From: an uncultured Clostridia bacterium
GTDB taxonomy: Bacteria; Bacillota; Clostridia; Christensenellales; Pumilibacteraceae
Length of the DNA: 9,716 nucleotides
NCBI GenBank assembly: GCA_934229275.1
Contig: CAKQDN010000049.1
Location: 1-9,716 of the forward strand
Reading direction: 5' to 3'
Each line of letters starts with the position of its first letter. The first letter of the stretch is position 1. Positions 1 through 5,876 of the stretch are shown here, in pieces. The notes under the pieces are model-generated. The model saw only the letters and a program-made list of their open reading frames with translations. It had not been told where the DNA came from and made no database searches. Both the position numbers and the translations under genes were made by a program.

Positions 1-538
1 TGGCATCTACGTCCGCAACGTTTTTGTCCAGAATTTTCTGAACTTCTTTGCTATAAGTATCGACGTCGTCTTCGGTAATCAGATTGTCCTTTTTGAACGC
101 TTTGATTTTGTCGAGAATATCTCTGCGCGCGTTTCTCAGCGCAACTTTATATTCTTCGCCGATCTTATGAACCTGCTTGGAAAGATCGCGTCTTCTCTCT
201 TCGGTGAGTTGCGGAAATACCAGACGAATAACTTTGCCGTCATCGGTAGGCGTAATGCCTATATCCGATTCGTTGATCGCTTTAATAACCGCTTTTATCA
301 TGCTTGCGTCCCAAAGCGAAATCTGCAAAAGTCTTGCCTCGGGAACGGTGATGTTCGACATCTGAGTAAGCGGGGTCTGCGTTCCGTAATAGTCAACGTA
401 TATCTTGTTAAGAATTTGCGGATTTGCTCTACCTGCGCGTATAGCCGAAAGATCGGTTTTAAGATGATCGATACTATCGGAAAGCATCAGTTCGTATTCG
501 TCGAAAGCGTCCTGAACCTGGGGATTGTTGAATGTCAT
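1..538 (-). CDS. frr: Ribosome recycling factor (3' end cut by window edge)
   Basis: Ribosome recycling factor works in the cytoplasm with EF-G to split post-termination ribosomes from mRNA. The window holds the first 179 residues. The family is about 185 residues long, so only a few C-terminal residues are missing. Family hallmarks are visible: IRAGRANP at residues 33-40, which belongs to the long-helix domain, the segment TVPEARLLQISLWD at 64-77, and the basic helix EERRRDLSKQVHKIGEEYK at 113-131. The ATG at 538 is preceded by AGGAG (546-550) at normal spacing. The gene follows pyrH after a 57-base gap that carries its own promoter (567-595), so it can be made independently of pyrH. The order pyrH-frr is the usual bacterial one. 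Identity is near certain by sequence resemblance. Confidence 0.97.
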   Translation of the reverse strand, partial: MTFNNPQVQDAFDEYELMLSDSIDHLKTDLSAIRAGRANPQILNKIYVDYYGTQTPLTQMSNITVPEARLLQISLWDASMIKAVIKAINESDIGITPTDDGKVIRLVFPQLTEERRRDLSKQVHKIGEEYKVALRNARRDILDKIKAFKKDNLITEDDVDTYSKEVQKILDKNVADVDA

Positions 539-566
539 AATTTTGCTCCTGTAAGGTTTTTTCTAT

Positions 567-595
567 ATTATATCATTAATTGAAAATTTTTACAA
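567..595 (-). promoter_or_regulatory. Predicted sigma-A-type promoter of frr
   Basis: On the minus strand, TTGTAA (590-595) is separated by 17 bases from TATAAT (567-572). The -10 box is preceded by TGA, giving the extended form TGNTATAAT. The -35 matches the TTGACA consensus at four of six positions and starts immediately after the pyrH stop codon (596-598). The start of transcription would fall near 560, giving a leader of about 20 bases with the frr ribosome binding site. The match and spacing are seen in the sequence. Activity is inferred. Confidence 0.75.
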
Positions 596-1291
596 CTATT
601 TTATGAGAGTGCCTATTTTTTCTCCCATAGCAGCCTTTATAAGTCCGCGCTCGCTGCTGAGTCCGAACGCAACGATGTGCAATCCGTTTTCGCGGCAAAG
701 CGTCACGGAAGTCAGATCCATGACATGCAGATCTTTATTTATAAGATCCATATAAGTGAGTTCATCGTATTTAACGGCGTTCGGATTGACCTTCGGATCG
801 CTGTCGTAAACGCCGTCGATATTTTTCGCCATGAGAAGCACGTCGGCTCCTATTTCGGTCGCGCGAAGAGCGGCACCGGTATCGGTCGAGAAATAGGGAT
901 TGCCCGTTCCGCATGCAAAAATCACCACTCTTCCGCATTCGAAATGACGAATGGCTTTGCGCAGAATAAACGGTTCGGCTACCTGGGGAATACTGAGAGC
1001 CGTCTGAACTCTTACGGGGACTCCGTGACTTTCGATTGCGTCCTGCAACGCGAGCGAGTTCATAACGGTTGCAAGCATACCCATGTGATCGGCAGTTACT
1101 CTGTCCATATTCTGACCTTGTCTGCCGCGCCAGAAATTTCCTCCGCCGACGACAATTCCGATTTCAACGCCATTTTCGTGAAGTTCGACGATCTGCGAAA
1201 CGATATGTTCGACCGCTTCGGGATTGATTCCCACTCCGGCATCGCCGGCAAGTGCTTCTCCGCTGATTTTCAATAATACTCTTTTATACAT
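596..1291 (-). CDS. pyrH: UMP kinase
   Basis: UMP kinase phosphorylates UMP to UDP with ATP in pyrimidine nucleotide synthesis. It is a hexameric cytoplasmic enzyme of the amino acid kinase fold, unrelated to eukaryotic UMP/CMP kinases. The 231-residue length is typical. Visible motifs are the N-terminal KISGEAL (8-14) with the phosphate-binding Lys8, the glycine loop VVGGGNFWRG (47-56), DHMGMLAT (68-75), GTGNPYFSTDTGAALRA (128-144) in the UMP/ATP site, and KNIDGVYDSDP (156-166). The ATG at 1291 follows a GGAG ribosome binding site (1297-1300). The gene sits just behind the terminator after tsf (1317-1348), with only 25 bases between the U-tract and the start codon. I see no good promoter there, so expression probably relies on partial readthrough from rpsB-tsf. 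It ends in TAG. Confidence 0.98.
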   Translation of the reverse strand: MYKRVLLKISGEALAGDAGVGINPEAVEHIVSQIVELHENGVEIGIVVGGGNFWRGRQGQNMDRVTADHMGMLATVMNSLALQDAIESHGVPVRVQTALSIPQVAEPFILRKAIRHFECGRVVIFACGTGNPYFSTDTGAALRATEIGADVLLMAKNIDGVYDSDPKVNPNAVKYDELTYMDLINKDLHVMDLTSVTLCRENGLHIVAFGLSSERGLIKAAMGEKIGTLIK

Positions 1292-1316
1292 AGATTCTCC
1301 GTTTTAAAAAAATTAG

Positions 1317-1348
1317 AAAAAAGGGAACACTTTAAGCAAAGCGTTCCC
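1317..1348 (-). terminator. Intrinsic terminator after tsf
   Basis: On the minus strand the arms GGGAACGCTTT and AAAGTGTTCCC form an 11-bp stem (1323-1348) with one G-U pair and a four-base loop (GCTT). Six U follow (1317-1322). The hairpin starts 12 bases after the tsf stop codon. Because pyrH follows at once without an evident promoter, it may act as a partial terminator that lowers pyrH output relative to rpsB-tsf. The structure is seen directly; the efficiency is unknown. Confidence 0.9.
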
Positions 1349-1360
1349 AAATAGACTTAA

Positions 1361-2302
1361 TTACTTATTGGCGATTTTTGCTATTTCGTCGGCAAAATTC
1401 TCGTTTTTCTTTTCAAGACCTTCGCCCATGACGAACTTCTCGAATTTAACGATTTCGCAAGTGGTGCCTGCTTTTGCTGCAACGGCGTCGAGGTGCTGCT
1501 TAACGGTGACAGAATTGTCTTTTACGAAATCCTGATCGATAAGGCAGACGTCTTTATAGAACTTGTTGACTTTTCCGACCAGCATCTTTTCGATGATTGC
1601 TTCGGGCTTGCCTGCGTTCTTGGGATCGTTGAGAGCCTGAGCCTTGAGAATTTCTTTTTCGTGAGCAACTTCTTCGTCGGGTACTTCGTTGTTGTAGGTG
1701 TACTTAGCGGAGCACCATGCAACGTGAAGCGCAACGTCGTGACATGCGGTTGCGAATTCTTCGTTTTCGTTTATGTTCTTGCCGGTTTTGACTTCGAGCA
1801 GAACGCCGAGTTTTCCGCCGAGGTGAGTATATCCTTCCACTCTGCCTTCGGACTGAGCGATACGGGTGAATCTGCGAACGGCAATCTTTTCGCCGATTTT
1901 AGCGATTGCAGAATTTACGAGGTCGAGAACGGTCATGGTTTCGTCGCCGATATAAGTCTGAGCAAGCAGTTCTTCAACATTTGCGGGGTTCTTTTCTGCA
2001 ATGTGTTTAGCGATATTGCTGCAAAGTTCGACGAAAACTTCACTCTTACCGACGAAGTCGGATTCGCAGTTTACTTCGACCATAGCGCCGATGGTGTGAT
2101 CTGCGGTGGTATAAACGCTGATAACACCTTCGGAAGCGATACGCGAAGCCTTTTTAGCGGCAACGGCAACGCCCTGTTCGCGAAGATATTCTGCAGCCTT
2201 TTCCATATCGCCGTCGGTTTCCTGCAGTGCTTTTTTGCACGCCATCATTCCGGCACCGGTTTGTTTTCTCAATTCGTTTACGTCTTTAGCGGTAAATTCC
2301 AT
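1361..2302 (-). CDS. tsf: Elongation factor Ts
   Basis: EF-Ts is the guanine nucleotide exchange factor that regenerates EF-Tu-GTP during translation elongation. The 313-residue protein shows the N-terminal UBA-like domain with the signature LRKQTGAGMMACKKAL (11-26), then the core signature VNCESDFVGKSEVF (77-90). The second carries Ser-Asp-Phe where most family members have Thr-Asp-Phe, the loop that contacts EF-Tu. The dimerisation and C-terminal parts follow (about 150-313). The ATG at 2302 has a strong GGAGGA ribosome binding site (2311-2316) only four bases after the rpsB stop codon, with 17 bases between the genes. That fits co-transcription with rpsB, the arrangement found in nearly all bacteria. 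The unit ends at the terminator at 1317-1348. Confidence 0.98.
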   Translation of the reverse strand: MEFTAKDVNELRKQTGAGMMACKKALQETDGDMEKAAEYLREQGVAVAAKKASRIASEGVISVYTTADHTIGAMVEVNCESDFVGKSEVFVELCSNIAKHIAEKNPANVEELLAQTYIGDETMTVLDLVNSAIAKIGEKIAVRRFTRIAQSEGRVEGYTHLGGKLGVLLEVKTGKNINENEEFATACHDVALHVAWCSAKYTYNNEVPDEEVAHEKEILKAQALNDPKNAGKPEAIIEKMLVGKVNKFYKDVCLIDQDFVKDNSVTVKQHLDAVAAKAGTTCEIVKFEKFVMGEGLEKKNENFADEIAKIANK

Positions 2303-2319
2303 ATTTATCGTCCTCCGAA

Positions 2320-3150
2320 TTATTCTGCCTTTTCTTCTTCCGCAGCGGTTTCATCCGACGCTTCGGCAACTTCGGCAGTTTCTTCCGTAGCGACTACGGT
2401 TTCTTCTGCGGCGGTTTCTTTCTGCATCTGTTCTTCCATCTGACGACGGAGAGCAAGTCCTTCCTCGCCTTCCTTTGCTTCGATTACGGCGTCTGCCATA
2501 GCGGAAGCGATAAGTTTGATGGAACGGATAGCGTCGTCGTTTCCGGGGATTACATAGTCAACTTCATCGGGATCGCAGTTGGTGTCGACGATTCCTACGA
2601 TGGGGATATTGAGTTTTCTTGCTTCTGCGACTGCAAGGTGTTCTTTATTGGGATCTACGACGAACAATGCTCCGGGACGACCGCGCATGGTTTTGATACC
2701 GCCGAGGTTTTCTTCGAGTTTGTCGCGTTCTGCGATCAACTGAAGCACTTCTTTCTTGGGAAGAGCGCTGAATTCGTTCATCTTTTCCATCTGATTGAGT
2801 TTGTTAAGACGCTCGATACGGGTACGGATGGTCGCGTAGTTGGTCAGAGTGCCGCCAAGCCATCTGGAATTGATATAGTACATACCGCACTTTTCCGCTT
2901 CCTGCTTGATTGCTTCCTGCGCCTGTTTCTTGGTTCCGACGAAAAGAACGGGCTTTCCGCTTTCCGCAACCGACTTGATGAACGCATACGCTTCATCGAT
3001 AAGACCTACGGTCTTTTCAAGATTGATGATATAAATATCGTTTCTCGAAGTATAGATATACTTCTTCATCTTGGGGTTCCACTTTCTGGTGGGGTGTCCG
3101 AAATGAACGCCGGCTTCCAGAAGTTGCTTCATAGAAATTACGTTTGCCAT
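2320..3150 (-). CDS. rpsB: 30S ribosomal protein S2
   Basis: S2 is a late-assembling protein of the small ribosomal subunit, needed for S1 or mRNA engagement. The 276-residue product shows MKQLLEAGVHFGHPTRKWNPKM (7-28), the coiled-coil region (about 100-155, including NSRWLGGTLTNYATI at 94-108), and GRPGALFVVDPNKEHLAVAEA (157-177), followed by VGIVDTNCDPDEVDYVIPGNDDA (185-207). Residues from about 239 onward form a tail made largely of Ala, Glu, Thr and Val. It is acidic and low in complexity, and makes the protein longer than the roughly 240-residue core. The start at 3150 has an AGGAGG site (3156-3162). A dedicated promoter (3273-3301) and a leader of about 115 bases lie upstream. In Escherichia coli S2 represses its own rpsB-tsf mRNA; whether that happens here is not shown by the sequence. 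Confidence 0.98.
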   Translation of the reverse strand: MANVISMKQLLEAGVHFGHPTRKWNPKMKKYIYTSRNDIYIINLEKTVGLIDEAYAFIKSVAESGKPVLFVGTKKQAQEAIKQEAEKCGMYYINSRWLGGTLTNYATIRTRIERLNKLNQMEKMNEFSALPKKEVLQLIAERDKLEENLGGIKTMRGRPGALFVVDPNKEHLAVAEARKLNIPIVGIVDTNCDPDEVDYVIPGNDDAIRSIKLIASAMADAVIEAKEGEEGLALRRQMEEQMQKETAAEETVVATEETAEVAEASDETAAEEEKAE

Positions 3151-3267
3151 AATTAGCCTCCTGTTTTTCCTCCCCGAACATCAACTTTATCCGCCACGCC
3201 GTCGCCTATGAAAAAATTTTTGCGCGGCGCACAGTGGACAAATCCGATCGGGTGTGTAATAAACCGT
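3151..3267 (-). promoter_or_regulatory. Structured 5' leader of rpsB-tsf mRNA
   Basis: From the predicted transcription start (about 3267) to the rpsB start codon there are about 115 non-coding bases. Possible pairings on the minus strand are CCCGA (3248-3252) with TCGGG (within 3172-3177), enclosing CGCCGC (3224-3229) with GTGGCG (3192-3197, one G-U pair). An A/T-rich palindrome lies between the inner arms. Just downstream are two purine-rich tracts, GGGGAGG and the AGGAGG ribosome binding site. This is a plausible binding site for S2 feedback control by analogy with the gammaproteobacterial rpsB leader, but I do not recognise a described RNA family. The pairings were found by eye. Confidence 0.35.
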
Positions 3268-3272
3268 TTGAT

Positions 3273-3301
3273 ATTATAGCATAATAAAAAAAATAATGCA
3301 A
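3273..3301 (-). promoter_or_regulatory. Predicted promoter of rpsB-tsf
   Basis: The minus strand carries a perfect extended -10, TGCTATAAT (TATAAT at 3273-3278), with a 17-base spacer to TTGCAT (3296-3301). The -35 matches only the TTG of the consensus, but an extended -10 can compensate. The -35 lies in the 3' arm of the upstream terminator hairpin and the spacer contains its U-tract. The predicted start of transcription is near 3267. Confidence 0.8.
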
Positions 3302-3338
3302 TCACTTTTTCGGTGTTTCCGAAGAAAATTGCATTATT
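3286..3338 (-). terminator. Intrinsic terminator of the ruvX-DUF1292 unit
   Basis: On the minus strand AATAATGCAAT (3328-3338) pairs perfectly over 11 bp with ATTGCATTATT (3292-3302). An inner TTCGG/CCGAA stem caps the hairpin. The run of T on the minus strand spans 3286-3293, eight bases overlapping the last two bases of the stem. A further short hairpin (3360-3374, TCGGT/ACCGA) directly follows the DUF1292 stop codon but has no U-tract. The plus strand also has T-rich sequence after the hairpin, so the structure could work in both directions, although no plus-strand gene needs it. Confidence 0.88.
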
Positions 3339-3374
3339 TTTCAATTTTTTAATCAATAGTCGGTCGAAAACCGA

Positions 3375-3764
3375 TTATTCGTGGTGATGATGGCAGCCGC
3401 AATCACATTCTTCTTCGTCGCAATCGTCATCGTCGCAGTCTTCGCAACCGCAGTCGCATCCGCCGTAGTTTTCGTTGTAAACCTTAAGGAATTTTTCGAA
3501 AATGGTGTTGGCAAGTTCTTCCGATTCCACCGGTTCCATATCGAGCGGCTTATCTGCTTCGTCGTAGTTGAGAATCTTATAGATGTAAACTCCGCCTTCG
3601 TCCTCGTTTTCCTCTTCTTCGTAATTTTCGAGCAGGCTATAGAAATCGCCTTCGTGTTCGACGCAAGCGATCTGGCACAGTTTTACTTCCTTTCCCTGAT
3701 CGTCGGTGAACGCAAGTATTTCTTCTTCGTCGAAAATTTCAACCTGTTCTTTCTCGTCTTTCAT
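3375..3764 (-). CDS. DUF1292 family protein with Cys/His-rich tail
   Basis: This 129-residue protein resembles the DUF1292 family (YrzB of Bacillus subtilis), which has no established biochemical function. The core (about 8-97) is acidic with the family pattern: a hydrophobic strand EEILAFTDDQGKEV (14-27), an acidic linker (48-57), VYIYKILNYDE (59-69), and a C-terminal helix SEELANTIFEKFLKVY (81-96). Residues 103-128 are unusual, with Cys at 103, 105, 107, 110, 115, 120, 122 and 124, Asp/Glu between them, and four consecutive His at 125-128. This looks like a metal-binding tail; that role is inferred. The reading frame is open further upstream to 3872, but the ATG at 3764 is chosen because it has AAGGAG (3772-3777) and the upstream part overlaps ruvX. 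The gene follows ruvX by 28 bases. The ruvX-DUF1292 pairing is conserved in Bacillota (yrrK-yrzB). Confidence 0.88.
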   Translation of the reverse strand: MKDEKEQVEIFDEEEILAFTDDQGKEVKLCQIACVEHEGDFYSLLENYEEEENEDEGGVYIYKILNYDEADKPLDMEPVESEELANTIFEKFLKVYNENYGGCDCGCEDCDDDDCDEEECDCGCHHHHE

Positions 3765-3792
3765 GTTTATACTCCTTAAATCCGCGTTGCGG

Positions 3793-4227
3793 TTATTTTT
3801 GTCCGGCGGCGTTTCCTCTTTTTTTGCCGTCGAGATAGTTTTGCAGAATGACCTGAGCGGACGCACTGTCAACGAGCGACAGACGTTTGCTCTTTTTTAC
3901 GCCCGTTTCGTCAAACGCACGCGTAACCATAACGGTAGTTAAACGCTCGTCCTTCATTACAACTGGGACAGAGGATACTTTTTCGAGATTTACGGCAAAC
4001 GCGCGCACTTTAGCCGCTTGCGGGCCTTCGCTACCGTTCATATTGAGAGGCAATCCCACAACCAGCAGTCCGACCTGATTTTGCTTTGCGATCGTCGCGA
4101 CTTCGTCAATGCTCTTCCTCATGCTTTTGGCTTCGAGCGGCGTCAGTGCCGACGCAAGCGTTTCGGTCGGGTCGCTCAGAGCAAGTCCGATTCTCGCATC
4201 GCCGTAATCTATTCCGAGTATTCTCAA
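3793..4227 (-). CDS. ruvX: YqgF/RuvX family nuclease (putative Holliday junction resolvase)
   Basis: This RNase H-fold nuclease family is linked to processing of the 5' end of pre-16S rRNA (YqgF in Escherichia coli) and to Holliday junction resolution. The 144-residue length is typical. Motifs are GIDYGDARIGLALSD (5-19) with catalytic Asp7, VVGLPLNMNGSEGPQA (56-71), KDERLTT (92-98) with the acidic Glu94, and VDSASAQVILQNYLD (119-133) with Asp120, so the expected acidic active-site residues are present. The start codon is TTG (4225-4227), chosen because the Met-Arg-Ile-Leu-Gly-Ile-Asp-Tyr-Gly start of the family begins there and GAGGTG (4233-4238) lies five bases upstream. The gene has its own promoter (4261-4289) and is followed by the DUF1292 gene. 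Confidence 0.95.
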   Translation of the reverse strand: MRILGIDYGDARIGLALSDPTETLASALTPLEAKSMRKSIDEVATIAKQNQVGLLVVGLPLNMNGSEGPQAAKVRAFAVNLEKVSSVPVVMKDERLTTVMVTRAFDETGVKKSKRLSLVDSASAQVILQNYLDGKKRGNAAGQK

Positions 4228-4260
4228 ACGTTCACCTCAAAACTTATTTTCAACGTAGGT

Positions 4261-4289
4261 ATTATATCACATTTTCGGAAAAAAGTATA
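4261..4289 (-). promoter_or_regulatory. Predicted promoter of ruvX-DUF1292
   Basis: The minus strand has TGATATAAT, an extended -10 (TATAAT at 4261-4266), with a 17-base spacer to TATACT (4284-4289), which matches the -35 consensus at three of six positions. It lies between the terminator at 4330-4367 and the ruvX start. Transcription would begin near 4254 with a leader of about 27 bases. The position between a terminator and a gene supports the call. Confidence 0.75.
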
Positions 4290-4329
4290 GGATTTGCGTG
4301 CGATTTTTATCGAAAAAAGAAAAATAGGT

Positions 4330-4367
4330 AAAAAAGCGAAACCGAAGCGATTGCTCGCTCCGATTTC
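4330..4367 (-). terminator. Strong intrinsic terminator after the small Cys-rich gene
   Basis: The minus-strand arms GAAATCGGAGCGA and TCGCTTCGGTTTC pair over 13 bp (4338-4367) with two G-U pairs and a GCAA tetraloop of the stable GNRA type. GC and then six U follow (4330-4335). The hairpin starts seven bases after the stop codon of the small gene and ends the hslU-hisS-aspS-desulfurase unit. Confidence 0.93.
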
Positions 4368-4374
4368 ACGGGTC

Positions 4375-4578
4375 TTATTCCGATTTTATGGTCTGAGTTA
4401 TCTCTTCTGCGGCTTGCTTACATTCGTCTTTCAGGCAACCCATTTCCTTTTCGACGCACTTGCACGCGGCGGAAAGTTTTTTCTTTGCCGAGCAGATAAA
4501 TCTGCAACCGCAGTCGGTCATGAGCAGCGCCGTTGCGGCTGCTCCGCCGAGCATCATACCGATTATAAGATCTTTCAT
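4375..4578 (-). CDS. Small cysteine-rich protein with one probable membrane segment
   Basis: This is a 67-residue protein of unknown function. I chose the ATG at 4578 because a very good GGGAGGTG site (4583-4590) precedes it; an in-frame ATG at 4626 has no comparable signal and would add 16 residues. Residues 4-20 (LIIGMMLGGAAATALLM) form a glycine/alanine-rich hydrophobic segment, like the N-terminus of small YtxH-type membrane proteins. The rest is charged and helical, with seven Cys at 23, 25, 29, 39, 41, 48 and 53. The spacing (CxC and then CxC again) could suit metal or Fe-S binding or disulfides, but this is inference. It lies 62 bases after the cysteine desulfurase stop codon with no terminator between, so it is probably co-transcribed with it, and it ends the unit. 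The ribosome binding site, the terminator placement and the compact protein pattern support a real gene. Confidence 0.78.
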   Translation of the reverse strand: MKDLIIGMMLGGAAATALLMTDCGCRFICSAKKKLSAACKCVEKEMGCLKDECKQAAEEITQTIKSE

Positions 4579-4640
4579 TTCGCACCTCCCGATTATATTG
4601 TGTGCGGCGCGAAACGATAAATTCACGGAAAATACTGTAA

Positions 4641-5825
4641 TTATACTTTCTTTTTCTTTTGCTCGACGTCGGCAACGAGCGTTATTGCTTCCGGCAGCGT
4701 TTCCGACAGTTCGATAAGTTTTTCGGCGACGTAATCGACTTCCTCTTTCGTATTATCCTTTCCGAAAGAAAATCTGACCGAGCGTTTTGCGTCGGCATCG
4801 TTAAAGCCGATCGCCTTTATAACGTGACTGGGTTCGAGCGACCCCGACGAACACGCAGCGCCCGACGAACACGCTATCCCGGCAATATCGAGCGCCATTA
4901 CGAGCGAATCGCCTTCCGTGAACGGAAAGATAAAATTGGCGTTTTGAGGAAGTCTTTGCTTTTCGTCACCGTTATATATCGCGTCCGGCAATTCCGATTT
5001 GACTTTTTTTACGAAATAATCGCGCAAAGAGGCAATTTTTTCGGTATTTTTTTCGAGATTCTCGACGGCAAGCGTTATCGCTTTTCCCATTCCGACGATT
5101 TGCGGAACGGGCGACGTACCGCCGCGCATGGACTTTTCCTGATGACCGCCGGCAATCAACTTATCGATTTTAGTGCCGTTTTTTACATATAATGCGCCCG
5201 TACCTTTCGGTCCGTAGAACTTATGCGCGGAAAGCGAAAGAGCGTCAACGTTTAATTTTTTAACGTCAACAGGAATCGAACCGATTGCCTGAACCGCATC
5301 GGTATGGAATAGTGAGCCGTGATTATGTGCAATCGCGGCAAGTTTTTCAATCGGCTGAATCGTTCCTATCTCGTTGTTGGCAAGCATGACGCTGACAAGA
5401 ATCGCAGGCTTTTCTTTCAAAGCCGCTTCGAGCGTTTCCGGCAGAACCAATCCTTTTTCGGTTACGGGCAGATAGACGACGTCATATCCTTCCTTTTCGA
5501 GCCACGCGGCAGACGAAAGCACGGCTGCGTGTTCGATTGCGGAAACGATTACGCGGCTGCCGGGCATGCCGTTTGCCTTCGCAATGCCTTTAATCGCCCA
5601 GTTGTCCGCTTCGGTGCCGCCGGAAGTGAAAAATATTTCTTTTGATTCGGCTCCGATCGCCGCCGCAACCGCGCGTCTTGCCATGTCTACTGCATACGCA
5701 GAGTCGCGCCCGAAAGCGTGAACGCTGTCCGCATTTCCGAACTTATCGCAAAAATACGGAATCATGGCGTCGAGTGCCTCGCGACATAGCGGAGTCGTTG
5801 CGGAATGATCGAGATAAATTTTCAT
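4641..5825 (-). CDS. Cysteine desulfurase, NifS/IscS family
   Basis: This PLP enzyme takes sulfur from L-cysteine as an enzyme persulfide, giving alanine, to feed Fe-S clusters or tRNA thiolation. It has 394 residues, the usual size. Motifs are YLDHSATTP (4-12), SGGTEADNWAIKG (68-80) and the EHAAV His99 that acts on the cofactor. They continue with HTDAVQAIG (174-182) with Asp176, and SAHKFYGPKGTG (199-210) with Lys202 forming the Schiff base. The catalytic loop is SSGAACSSGSLEPSHV (320-335) with Cys325; a second Cys319 precedes it, as in many Bacillota homologues. The C-terminus is polylysine-rich. The ATG at 5825 follows ACGGAG (5831-5836). In Bacillus subtilis the desulfurase YrvO, which supplies MnmA for tRNA 2-thiouridine, is encoded a few genes after hisS-aspS. 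The location behind aspS suggests the same role, but mnmA is not in the window, so nifS, iscS or yrvO-like naming stays open. Confidence 0.95.
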   Translation of the reverse strand: MKIYLDHSATTPLCREALDAMIPYFCDKFGNADSVHAFGRDSAYAVDMARRAVAAAIGAESKEIFFTSGGTEADNWAIKGIAKANGMPGSRVIVSAIEHAAVLSSAAWLEKEGYDVVYLPVTEKGLVLPETLEAALKEKPAILVSVMLANNEIGTIQPIEKLAAIAHNHGSLFHTDAVQAIGSIPVDVKKLNVDALSLSAHKFYGPKGTGALYVKNGTKIDKLIAGGHQEKSMRGGTSPVPQIVGMGKAITLAVENLEKNTEKIASLRDYFVKKVKSELPDAIYNGDEKQRLPQNANFIFPFTEGDSLVMALDIAGIACSSGAACSSGSLEPSHVIKAIGFNDADAKRSVRFSFGKDNTKEEVDYVAEKLIELSETLPEAITLVADVEQKKKKV

Positions 5826-5839
5826 AAATTCTCCGTGTT

Positions 5840-5876
5840 AAAAGAGTTTATCCGCAATTCAGGCGAACAAACTCTT
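5840..5876 (-). other. Long hairpin between aspS and the desulfurase gene, possible weak terminator
   Basis: On the minus strand the perfect 8-bp arms AAGAGTTT and AAACTCTT (5842-5876) continue inward as GTTCGC/GCGGAT with two G-U pairs, giving a 14-bp stem and a seven-base loop. Only four U (two of them in the stem) follow, then AACAC, so termination is probably weak. With no promoter visible before the next gene, the hairpin may lower transcription into the desulfurase gene or mark a processing site. Confidence 0.6.

Noticed and set aside
677..1276. Plus-strand open frame of 199 residues opposite pyrH
   Set aside because: Antisense shadow of pyrH with no family resemblance.
1493..2443. Plus-strand open frame of 316 residues opposite tsf and the rpsB 3' end
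   Set aside because: It is an antisense shadow of tsf caused by its codon use; the product is rich in Phe, Val and Ser without any family pattern, and the minus-strand gene is certain.
3153..3356. Minus-strand open frame of 67 residues between DUF1292 and rpsB
   Set aside because: It runs through the terminator hairpin, the promoter and the leader, has no ribosome binding site worth noting, and its product looks random.
3765..3872. Upstream extension of the DUF1292 frame to an ATG at 3872
   Set aside because: It overlaps ruvX by 80 bases, lacks a ribosome binding site, and the added 36 residues are unlike the family; the ATG at 3764 has AAGGAG.
4592..4597. TATAAT on the minus strand just before the small Cys-rich gene
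   Set aside because: A start of transcription from it would fall inside the ribosome binding site of that gene, and the sequence 17 bases upstream (TTATCG) is a poor -35. Read as chance A/T-rich sequence.
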